8,702 bases of DNA from Spirochaetales bacterium (GTDB taxonomy: Bacteria > Spirochaetota > Spirochaetia > Sphaerochaetales > Sphaerochaetaceae): contig JAQYFM010000139.1 of the NCBI GenBank assembly GCA_028723145.1, positions 1 to 8,702 of the forward strand. Reading direction: 5' to 3'. This document shows, piece after piece, positions 1 to 5,576 of this stretch (the first letter of the stretch is position 1; every line of letters begins with the position of its first letter). The notes under the pieces were generated by a model that saw only the letters and a program-made list of their open reading frames with translations, did no database searches and was not told the origin of the DNA. Both the position numbers and the translations under genes were made by a program.

Positions 1-49
1 AGGTTTAATAAATCTTCTTTTGATATATTAAATTTTAATGCTCAATCAT

Positions 50-244
50 TTATCTCCCAGCTGGAAGGAATTTGTTAGTTCCTGTAACTCTTAAATTATT
101 TTCTTTTAGGAAAGTAATGACAAAAAGAGTTTTAACTTTCTATGGATTAAGTACAATAATCTTGTTTCCATTATTACTATGAATAAGGATAAAAAAGTAA
201 AATTGTTTATCTTTAGAAACATTGTTAACATATATTAATTTCAT
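50..244 (-). pseudogene. Small hypothetical ORF interrupted by an in-frame TAG
   Basis: On the minus strand an ATG at 244-242 has a good Shine-Dalgarno AGGAAG four bases upstream (249-254) and opens a frame of 64 residue positions ending in TAA at 52-50. The frame is broken once, by TAG at 142-140 (codon 35). The first part starts MKLIYVNNVSKDKQ and the second part reads KVKTLFVITFLKENN and ends FLPAGR. Both halves have a protein-like alternation of hydrophobic and charged residues, so the stop looks like a nonsense mutation in one former gene. Alternatively the 34-residue peptide is the real product, or the whole frame is chance. I do not recognise a family. It lies directly beside the left end of the insertion sequence, and its ribosome binding site is only a few bases outside that end. 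No promoter is evident. Confidence 0.35.
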
Positions 245-256
245 TTTTCTTCCTGA

Positions 257-267
257 CTTTAGGACTT
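257..267 (+). repeat. Left terminal inverted repeat of the IS
   Basis: CTTTAGGACTT is an exact inverted match to 2293-2303. It marks the left end of the insertion sequence. Confidence 0.8.
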
Positions 268-295
268 AATGACCACTAAAACTTAATAAAAACGC

Positions 296-329
296 AAAGC
301 CAGAGCCTGAAATGAGGTTTTCTGGTTTT
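296..329 (+). terminator. Terminator-like hairpin inside the left IS end
   Basis: AAAGCCAGAGCCT (296-308) pairs with AGGTTTTCTGGTTT (315-328), with G-T wobbles and a small bulge around a GAAATG loop. A T run follows at 326-330. It faces rightward, upstream of the transposase promoter, so it would stop transcripts entering the element from the left. Confidence 0.5.
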
Positions 330-370
330 TATTTTCTGAAATATTTTTCCTACTAATGCCTACTAAGTCA

Positions 371-399
371 TTTACACTACATCTACTACATGGTAGACT
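371..399 (+). promoter_or_regulatory. Predicted transposase promoter (extended -10)
   Basis: TTTACA (371-376), a 17-bp spacer, then TGG-TAGACT (391-399) give a five-of-six -35 box and an extended -10 box. Transcription would begin near 406. This is downstream of the ATG at 390 and just ahead of the Shine-Dalgarno GGAGA at 406-410, which supports the ATG at 417 as the true start. Confidence 0.45.
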
Positions 400-416
400 A
401 TCAATGGAGAGCAGAA

Positions 417-2222
417 ATGTACGTAGCACTTAGTGGACCTAAAGGACATGAATCAGTAACTATTAGAGAGGACTACACCAATGTTGATGGAAAGAAGAAG
501 ACAAGAATTCTTGAAACACTTGGTCCTTTACGTAAACTTGGTGGAGATAATCCAGAGGCATATCTTAAGGCTTTAAAGGAAGAGATGAAGGAAAAGACAA
601 AGCTTCTCAAGGAGGAGAAGATGCTATCTGTAACGCTTTCCACAAAAGAAGTAAAGAAAGCTGAGGATGGTTATCATAAGCTTATTATCGGGCATGCAAT
701 TATCTTCAAACTCTGGAAAATGATGAAGCTAGATTCGTTCTTCTGTAAAGCATTTGAGGAGAGGAAGAATGCCAATCGTCTTCTAGATGGACTCTTCTAT
801 CTCCTTATTAGAAGGCTATCCGCACCATCTAGTATTAGGGCTAGCCATATAGCTTGTGCAGGCTATGCTGGAATTCCAGATGTACCTATTGATATTCTTT
901 ACAGTGTTCTTGAAAGACTAGACCAATGCAAAGATGAATTAATCATGCATTTGGACAAATTCTTCCGCCAATCTACAAGCAGACTTTTAGACCATGTATG
1001 TTATGATGTGACAAACTACTACTTTGAAAGCACAAAGGAGGGAACCTTACTTACCTTCGGCTACTCTAAAGAACACAGGAATAATGAAGTCATCATTGTT
1101 ATGGGGCTTCTTATCGATAGTAACGGTATTCCTATCTCGTTCCAACTGTTCAGGGGAGACACAATGGATCAGAATACTCTTTCTGATGTTGTTGTAGACC
1201 TAAAAGAACGCTATGGTATTGAAGAAATCACGGTTGTAGCTGACAGAGGTATGAACAGCAATAAAAATCTCACAATGCTTTCTGATAAAGGACATCACTT
1301 TGTTATTAGCTATACATTAAAGAAGTCTAAAGACGAGTTTAAAAAGCTTTGCCTCGATGATGAACAACCTTGGGAAGTAGAGCAATACGACAAGGAAACT
1401 GGAGAGCTTTCTTACGCATCTAAGGTACTAGATACGAATTGTGAGGCAAAGATTCTTCTCTCTGATGAGGAAATAGAGAATATCAAGTCACAGCGTAAAG
1501 CTGAAAAAAAGAAAGGAGCATGTCCAAAATACCGCATAGCGAAGGTTCCTGCAAAGGTTCATGTTACATATTCATTAAAGCGTAAACACAAAGACGCGAA
1601 TGACAGACAAAGGGCACTTGATAAGTTACAGAAGAGAATAGATGCAGGACAGGTTAAAGCATCATTGCGCTATGGCTGCAACCAGTATCTTAAATTCGAT
1701 GTAGACTGCAAGAATGCCTCTATAGATAAGACAAAGGTTCTTGAGGCAGCAAAGTACGACGGGTACTATGCTGTAATTACTGATAGAAGTGATCTCTCAA
1801 CGGAAGAGGTTATGAAGATTTACAGAGAACAATGGAAGATTGAGGAATCCTTCCGTATATTGAAGACAGATCTTGAAGCTCGTCCTGTATTTGTATGGAC
1901 TGACTCTAGAATCCGTGGGCACTTCACTCTCTGTTATCTTGCTTTATCTGTAATTAGGTATATACAATACTTCATGTTCTCAAAAGGAGAGGAAGTATTG
2001 TCGGCATCTAGAATAATGGAAGCTATCAATAATAGTGAAGCCATAATTATTGGTGAAGAAGACAAACATGTACTTGGTTCTTGTGTTACCGATGATTATC
2101 TAAAGATAGCCTCTATGTTAATGATGCCTCCACTACAGAAAAATATGTCTCCTGTTAGGTTCAAGGCTCTTACAGGACTTGATCCAAGACCCAACTTAAA
2201 GAAATTAGTAGGAAAAAATTAA
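417..2222 (+). CDS. IS1634-type DDE transposase
   Basis: This is the transposase of the insertion sequence; it cuts and joins the element's ends through a two-metal DDE active site with an RNase H-like fold. From the ATG at 417 the product is 601 residues. Candidate catalytic residues are D197 in YDVTNYYF, D276 in VVADRGMNS and E476 in YREQWKIEESFRILK, where E is followed by K seven residues on as in the IS4-like E(6)K signature. The N-terminus (MYVALSGPKG, then IREDY and GKKKTRILETLG) resembles the usual start of IS1634 transposases. An insert between the second D and the E, about residues 300-440, is lysine-rich. The ATG at 417 has GGAGA six bases upstream. An in-frame ATG at 390 has no binding site and lies upstream of the predicted transcription start. 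The frame is intact and full length, so the copy may be active. Confidence 0.9.
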   Translation: MYVALSGPKGHESVTIREDYTNVDGKKKTRILETLGPLRKLGGDNPEAYLKALKEEMKEKTKLLKEEKMLSVTLSTKEVKKAEDGYHKLIIGHAIIFKLWKMMKLDSFFCKAFEERKNANRLLDGLFYLLIRRLSAPSSIRASHIACAGYAGIPDVPIDILYSVLERLDQCKDELIMHLDKFFRQSTSRLLDHVCYDVTNYYFESTKEGTLLTFGYSKEHRNNEVIIVMGLLIDSNGIPISFQLFRGDTMDQNTLSDVVVDLKERYGIEEITVVADRGMNSNKNLTMLSDKGHHFVISYTLKKSKDEFKKLCLDDEQPWEVEQYDKETGELSYASKVLDTNCEAKILLSDEEIENIKSQRKAEKKKGACPKYRIAKVPAKVHVTYSLKRKHKDANDRQRALDKLQKRIDAGQVKASLRYGCNQYLKFDVDCKNASIDKTKVLEAAKYDGYYAVITDRSDLSTEEVMKIYREQWKIEESFRILKTDLEARPVFVWTDSRIRGHFTLCYLALSVIRYIQYFMFSKGEEVLSASRIMEAINNSEAIIIGEEDKHVLGSCVTDDYLKIASMLMMPPLQKNMSPVRFKALTGLDPRPNLKKLVGKN

Positions 2223-2238
2223 TTTATCATTTTTCTAA

Positions 2239-2273
2239 AAAAACCTCGTTTGAAGCTCTCAAATGAGGTTTTT
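2239..2273 (+). terminator. Bidirectional terminator inside the right IS end
   Basis: A 15-bp stem (2239-2253 with 2259-2273, one G-T wobble) closes an AGCTC loop. Reading right, the stem ends in five T's; reading left it is followed by a T run (A's at 2237-2243). It would end the transposase transcript and also the truncated protease transcript coming from the other side. Confidence 0.8.
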
Positions 2274-2283
2274 ATCTTTTTTT

Positions 2284-2757
2284 CTATGTATCAAGTCCTA
2301 AAGATGGGAGTGTCATAAAGAAGAGTCTTAACAATACTTCTTCGATAATACCACCATATATTAATGATGCTACAAAGTAAGAAAGGCTTATTCCTTTTTG
2401 ATACTCTTGTGCAACCTCTGGGATAAAGTGTCCAAATACAGGTGCATCTAAGAAAAAGATAATTCCAAGTAGAAATACTTGAATAGAAACTTTTATCAAC
2501 TTCTCTCTTTCAAATGAAATTGTGCGCATTAAATTAAGTCTTTTTGCCATTAAATATCCAAAAAAAGAAGCAACTAATGCATAAACTCCACTTTGAAGTG
2601 TGGTAACAAGGTAAAACATTTCCTTAGTTTTTACCTGTTCTAATATTAATGCTCTCATATCATCTGTATAATAAGAGAATGTATAAAGGCCAATTAAATA
2701 ACCACCAAGTAATCCAATTAGCATTACTATTAAAGAAAAAACTATAGCTTTTTTCAT
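2284..2757 (-). pseudogene. CPBP (Abi/CAAX-type) intramembrane protease, 3'-truncated by the IS
   Basis: Full-length CPBP proteins are membrane-embedded glutamic-type proteases; some bacterial members act in bacteriocin self-immunity. This product has 157 residues with hydrophobic segments at about 5-28, 48-70, 88-106 and 124-146. The first active-site motif is present as EEVLLR (E139, E140, R144), but the protein ends 13 residues later. The downstream motifs carrying the conserved histidines are absent, so activity is very unlikely. S152 is encoded across the IS boundary, and the final LGLDT plus the TAG stop are read from the IS end (2303-2284). The start is ATG 2757-2755 with GGAGG four bases upstream. 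It overlaps the stop of the upstream regulator gene as ATGA, so the two are translationally coupled. The rest of the gene is not found left of the element. Confidence 0.8.
2293..2303 (-). repeat. Right terminal inverted repeat of the IS
   Basis: AAGTCCTAAAG is the reverse complement of the left repeat at 257-267. On the minus strand this end is read as the last codons (LGLDT) and stop of the truncated CPBP protease gene. Confidence 0.8.
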
Positions 2758-3254
2758 AATTCCTCCAATACTGGTGCCGAAATAACGTAAAGATTTCTTT
2801 GTTTTTGGTTTTCTTTCTTTTCTTTATTTATCGCACTCTCTATTAATTTATTTATTTCACCAAGCAAATTTAAATACTCTTCATCATCAAGCATTAACGA
2901 CACCCCAGATACAGCTAACAGGTCCTTAATAGGTTCAGGTTGTTCCTGTTCGAAGTATTTTCGAAAAGAATCATGGAGATACATTATTGCAGTAGATATT
3001 TCATCAAAAGTTCCTTTTGGACTTTTTGCCAGTTTAATTGTTCTTTCAATCCCACCACGCTTTTGTTCTTCTTTCACAACCTCTAACGCACCAACTTCAA
3101 TTAGTAATCGCACATATCTATAAAGTGTGGCTTGAGGAATGTCAGATAAAATGCTTGCCAGCTCTTTCGTGGTTAATATTTCTTTTGAATACACTGTTGT
3201 CAAAATTCTTTGACAATTGGGTTTCATACTAACTGCTATTCGTTTATTACTCAT
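2754..3254 (-). CDS. Winged-helix transcriptional regulator
   Basis: The product is 166 residues. About residues 12-78 look like a winged helix-turn-helix: an ILTTKELASIL helix, a turn, the likely recognition helix QATLYRYVRLLIEVG, and a wing around KRGGIERTIKLA. The remainder (about 82-155) is predicted helical and charged, perhaps a dimerisation or sensing part. It resembles ArsR-like/HTH_20 regulators, but I cannot name a subfamily. Its stop overlaps the ATG of the CPBP protease gene (ATGA), so it probably controls that protease gene. No ribosome binding site precedes the ATG at 3254-3252; a promoter ends almost at the start codon, which points to a leaderless message. A palindrome in the promoter suggests self-repression. 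An alternative start is M10 at 3227-3225, also without a clear binding site. Confidence 0.75.
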   Translation of the reverse strand: MSNKRIAVSMKPNCQRILTTVYSKEILTTKELASILSDIPQATLYRYVRLLIEVGALEVVKEEQKRGGIERTIKLAKSPKGTFDEISTAIMYLHDSFRKYFEQEQPEPIKDLLAVSGVSLMLDDEEYLNLLGEINKLIESAINKEKKENQKQRNLYVISAPVLEEL

Positions 3255-3257
3255 AGC

Positions 3258-3289
3258 ATTATATTATTATCATTTTTGATAACAATCAA
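3258..3289 (-). promoter_or_regulatory. Promoter abutting the regulator start codon
   Basis: Two overlapping readings exist. TTGATT (3289-3284), 17 bp, TAATAT (3266-3261) places the transcription start at about the A of the ATG (3254). TTGTTA (3285-3280), 16 bp, TATAAT (3263-3258) has a perfect -10 box only three bases from the ATG. Either way there is little or no 5' leader, and no Shine-Dalgarno is present. Confidence 0.5.
3267..3282. promoter_or_regulatory. Operator-like palindrome in the regulator promoter
   Basis: TTATCA-TTTT-TGATAA is a perfect inverted repeat with 6-bp arms. It fills the spacer between the -35 and -10 boxes of the promoter ahead of the winged-helix gene, the usual place for an autorepressor site. 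That the adjacent regulator binds it is inferred. Confidence 0.45.
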
Positions 3290-3304
3290 TAATAGACTCA
3301 AGAC

Positions 3305-3339
3305 AAAAAAAATTGAGGCAACCTCCTATTGGTGCCTCA
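3305..3339 (-). terminator. Terminator downstream of the 4Fe-4S protein gene
   Basis: On the minus strand TGAGGCA and TGCCTCA (3339-3333 and 3320-3314) pair perfectly. The stem is extended by two G-C pairs past a single bulged base, and is followed by eight T's (A's at 3305-3312). It ends transcripts from the 4Fe-4S gene before the regulator promoter. Confidence 0.8.
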
Positions 3340-3348
3340 CTACTTTTG

Positions 3349-3413
3349 CGGTAAAATACCGATCTTTCAATAAGTGCTAAAGAACATTGTTCTTTGCATA
3401 TGCTAAAACACTT
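3349..3413 (-). other. Structured 3' untranslated region with two further hairpins
   Basis: Between the stop of the 4Fe-4S gene and its terminator lie CGGTA-AAA-TACCG (3349-3361) and AAAGAAC-ATT-GTTCTTT (3379-3395). The second is enclosed by an outer TAAGTG/CACTTA pair (3371-3376 with 3409-3414). Together with the terminator this gives three stems in about 110 bases with no reading frame. It could be an mRNA 3'-end structure or a small RNA released from it. Confidence 0.35.
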
Positions 3414-3442
3414 AACCTAATTAATTATTCACATGAGATTAT

Positions 3443-4075
3443 TTAGTTGTCAAGTATTTTTCCATCTGTTGAAATAATAGTTACACTGTATGAAAGATTC
3501 TTTCCACTTTGGTTAATTGCCCTTTTAACAGCATAATCAAGTCCACCACAGCAAGGAACCTGCATACGAAGGACATGAATAGATTTAATGTCATTATTTT
3601 TGATAATATCTGTAAGCTTTTCAGCGTAGTCTACACTGTCTAACTTTGGACAACCAATTAATGTAACACGACCTCTCATAAAGTTTGTATGTATATTTGC
3701 ATAACTAAATGCGGTACAGTCTGCAGCAATTAATAAGTCTGAACCATTAAAGAAAGGAGCATTTACTGGAACTAGTTTTATTTGAACAGGCCAAGTAGTA
3801 AGTTCACTTTCAATATTTGTGGTAGTTTTCCTTTCTTTCTTTGCCTTAGCCTCTAAAACAGCTTTTTCATTGTAGCTAGGAGCTTCCCTCATTTCAAAGG
3901 ATATTGCATTTACAGGACAAGCTGGGAGGCAATCACCAAGGCCATCACAATAATCCTCCCTTGTAAGACTTGCTTTTCCATTTACTATCTCAATTGCCCC
4001 TTCATGGCATGCTGAAGCACAAAGTCCACATCCGTTACATTTTTCTTGATCAATTTTAATAATCTTTCTAAGCAT
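3443..4075 (-). CDS. 4Fe-4S dicluster ferredoxin-like protein with cysteine-rich C-terminal domain
   Basis: A probable cytoplasmic electron-transfer or redox-sensing protein of 210 residues, of a kind known from anaerobes. The first cluster motif is C13, C16, C19, C23 (CNGCGLCASAC). The second is CDGLGDCLPACP with C43, C49 and C53; the cysteine normally at position 46 is leucine, so this site has only three of the usual ligands. A charged linker (about 64-92) leads to a C-terminal domain with C120 (ADC), C142 (GCPKLD) and C175-C176 (VPCCGG), which may bind another cluster or metal. The start ATG at 4075 has AGGAGA seven bases upstream, and a TTGTTT-N16-TATATT promoter precedes it. It appears to be a single-gene unit with its own terminator. 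The reaction and redox partner cannot be told from the sequence. Confidence 0.8.
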   Translation of the reverse strand: MLRKIIKIDQEKCNGCGLCASACHEGAIEIVNGKASLTREDYCDGLGDCLPACPVNAISFEMREAPSYNEKAVLEAKAKKERKTTTNIESELTTWPVQIKLVPVNAPFFNGSDLLIAADCTAFSYANIHTNFMRGRVTLIGCPKLDSVDYAEKLTDIIKNNDIKSIHVLRMQVPCCGGLDYAVKRAINQSGKNLSYSVTIISTDGKILDN

Positions 4076-4097
4076 TCTTTTCTCCTAATATAGGCAA

Positions 4098-4125
4098 AAT
4101 ATAAACATAAAATAATATAAAACAA
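4098..4125 (-). promoter_or_regulatory. Predicted promoter of the 4Fe-4S protein gene
   Basis: TTGTTT (4125-4120), 16 bp, TATATT (4103-4098) predicts transcription from about 4091, giving a leader of some 15 bases that contains the Shine-Dalgarno. The surroundings are so AT-rich that chance matches are likely. Confidence 0.3.
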
Positions 4126-4140
4126 GATATAATACTATAA

Positions 4141-4861
4141 TTAATTTTTTAGCTCACTACTTAGTGAACTACTCAACAAATGAATTGCCAGAGCATCACG
4201 GGGTTTAGCCACGGATGCATCCATGGCAGTGCTACCTCTTTTTACACGACTACTTTTCTTGCAATTTTATGAAGATAATCTGAGTAATTCTCATATAGCC
4301 TCTTAATGTGTTTGAAGCTCTTAGGGGGCAATCCTTTCTTTTAGAATGAATACCACACTGACTGCACTCTCTCTATTTCTTTAAGATACTTACGCTCAAG
4401 AGAGAAATACATCTTCACTCTCCCTTGGCATCAGGAGGATAAAGCTTAATCTGCTTAATCAAATATTGGGTTAGAAAGGTAATTGTCATCAATTCCATAT
4501 CCTTTCTCCATAAACTCTTTCAGCTACTTCAAGGGAGCTAATCTGATATTGAATCCATTATGGACCATGGCATTCTGCATATGGAGAATGAGAGCCCTTA
4601 ACCCCACCACTCTTAAGAATGGCAAAGTAAGACTTCCCAGACTTGTCTAAAAGCTTTGCTACTTTCCTTTGCTGTTTGGGAAGGAAGGTTGCGTACCAAG
4701 ATATCCTTCTGTGTCTTCTTTTGATAGTACCAATCTATATAATCTTTTATTCCCATCTTCTTATAGAGAAATCTCTTAGTTAAGTACATTCCAAAGCTTA
4801 AATGCGGCATAACAAAATGGCAAACTATATTGACTTCTTGGTTTTCAAGCTTAAGTTTTGT
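4141..4861 (-). pseudogene. Decayed gene of unrecognised family
   Basis: About 720 bases on the minus strand read as one former protein of roughly 240 residues once shifts are followed. Pieces in order are LSFGMYLTKRFLYKKMGI and DYIDWYYQKKTQKDILVRN; then, after a shift at 4679-4686, QQRKVAKLLDKSGKSYFAIL. After another near 4601-4605 comes LRALILHMQNAMVHNGFNIR, then a TAG at 4526-4524 and LKEFMEKGYGIDDNYL. After a shift near 4470 comes LTQYLIKQIKLYPPDAKGE, and after one near 4420 MYFSLERKYLKEIERVQ. A TAA at 4343-4341 precedes SFKHIKRLYENYSDYLHKIA. A final shift near 4255 leads to GSTAMDASVAKPRDALAIHL and the terminal TAA at 4143-4141. The first shift is a tandem TTCC duplication. The longest intact piece (4613-4810, ATG 4810) is a fragment, not a gene. 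I do not recognise the family; a transposase remnant is possible, and QNAMVHN faintly recalls the RNxxxH motif of HEPN proteins. Confidence 0.55.
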
Positions 4862-4961
4862 TTACTTACTAAATAGCAAATAGGCAATTTATTTTAAAAC
4901 AGTCTAGAATAGTTGTACTTAAGAAAAGATTAATTGAATAAAAATACTATCAATATGGTTT

Positions 4962-5441
4962 TCACTCTTTTACTATTTTGTTTTCAAGTAATCGTTTACG
5001 CATATAAATCACATCAGCCATTGGATTATTATAGTATGCCTCACACTCTATGAAACCATGCTTTTTATAAAGGGAGATAGCTTCCTTTAATGGAGAAATG
5101 GTATCAAGTACCATCTCCCTATACCCTGCTTTAATAGCATGAGCTATAATTTCTTTTACTAAGATATCTCCAACATGCTTTCCTCTAGCTTTTGGGCGGA
5201 CAAATAATCTTTTCATTTCACATCTTTCACTAGAATGCTTATGATAAGCAACCATACCAACTAATTCATTATTTTCTATGGCGACTAAAATTTCTCCTAC
5301 TGGAGGAGTATACTTTTCTGCAGGATTATTCAGCTCTTTGTCGATATTTTGAAAAGATAAATCTCTTCCAAGATAAGTTAAATACTCCTGAATAAGTATT
5401 TTCACTTCTAACATATAGTCTTTACCATCAACAACAATCAT
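4962..5441 (-). CDS. GNAT family N-acetyltransferase
   Basis: Predicted acetyl-CoA-dependent N-acetyltransferase; the acceptor is unknown. From the ATG at 5441 it has 159 residues, the usual size of this family. Visible parts are an N-terminal helix (LEVKILIQEYLTYLG), a strand ILVAIENNELVGMVAY, and the core MKRLFVRPKARGKHVGDIL with the acetyl-CoA loop at about residues 86-91. These are followed by YREMVLDTISPLKEAISLYKKHGF and a C-terminal YYNNPMADVIYM as in a widespread subfamily. The loop reads RGKHVG, with His where Gly is usual (RxxGxG/A). The frame stays open to a TTG at 5540. That 33-residue extension has no match to the fold and spans a palindrome and a hairpin, so I treat it as leader. 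The binding site before the ATG is weak (GGAT). It lies 135 bases after the methyltransferase gene on the same strand and could be co-transcribed or have its own promoter. Confidence 0.8.
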   Translation of the reverse strand: MIVVDGKDYMLEVKILIQEYLTYLGRDLSFQNIDKELNNPAEKYTPPVGEILVAIENNELVGMVAYHKHSSERCEMKRLFVRPKARGKHVGDILVKEIIAHAIKAGYREMVLDTISPLKEAISLYKKHGFIECEAYYNNPMADVIYMRKRLLENKIVKE

Positions 5442-5496
5442 TAATTTATCCAATTTATTAACGTAGAACCATATAGTGCTTTCGCATTTACTTACC

Positions 5497-5517
5497 CCCA
5501 CGTCTAAAACACGTAGG
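5497..5517 (-). other. Hairpin in the predicted leader of the GNAT gene
   Basis: On the minus strand CCTACGT and ACGTGGG pair over 7 bp (one G-T) around a GTTTTAG loop. No T run follows, so it is not a standard terminator. It sits about 55 bases before the chosen start codon. Confidence 0.4.
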
Positions 5518-5518
5518 A

Positions 5519-5536
5519 TATCGTAATATTGCGATA
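5519..5536. promoter_or_regulatory. 18-bp near-perfect palindrome, operator-like
   Basis: TATCGTAATATTGCGATA is identical to its own reverse complement at 16 of 18 positions (centre AATATT). It overlaps the -10 box of a weak candidate minus-strand promoter, TTGAAG (5550-5545), 16 bp, TATTAC (5528-5523), between the methyltransferase and GNAT genes. It could bind a dimeric repressor; the regulator is unknown. Confidence 0.4.
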
Positions 5537-5576
5537 GCAAACTACTTCAACTCTACAGTTCTGTGAAATATTTCTT

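Larger units (their letters stand above)
257..2303 (+). mobile_element. Complete IS1634-type insertion sequence (about 2.05 kb)
   Basis: The element is bounded by an 11-bp perfect inverted repeat: CTTTAGGACTT at 257-267 and its reverse complement at 2293-2303. Weaker matching continues inward (rAT). It holds one transposase gene on the + strand. A terminator-like hairpin lies just inside each end (296-329 and 2239-2273); such hairpins can shield a transposase from outside transcription and stop its own transcript. The size suits the IS1634/IS4-like group. I see no clear target-site duplication: the bases outside the left end (..TTCCTGA) and the right end (ATGGGAG..) do not match. On the right it sits inside a CPBP protease gene; on the left it faces unrelated sequence. 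The exact outer ends could shift by a few bases because only the repeat defines them. Confidence 0.85.

Noticed and set aside
1..60. TGA read as tryptophan joining the left-edge fragments (ALKFNISKEDLLN)
   Set aside because: TGA is used as a normal stop by two genes here, and no intact gene has an in-frame TGA. The 1-49 stretch is too short to call.
390..416. ATG at 390 as the transposase start
   Set aside because: It has no Shine-Dalgarno and lies upstream of the predicted transcription start near 406. The ATG at 417 has GGAGA at ideal spacing and gives the typical N-terminus.
3038..3232. Plus-strand open frame
   Set aside because: It lies wholly opposite the well-supported winged-helix gene and shows no protein-like features or binding site.
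4613..4810. A stand-alone 65-residue gene
   Set aside because: Coding continues in the same frame upstream of the ATG and in another frame downstream after a TTCC duplication, so it is a fragment of the decayed gene.
5497..5536. Terminator after the methyltransferase gene
   Set aside because: Neither stem is followed by a T run in either direction.
5442..5540. A 33-residue N-terminal extension of the GNAT protein from TTG 5540
   Set aside because: It is not part of the fold, has no binding site, and covers a palindrome and a hairpin better read as leader DNA.
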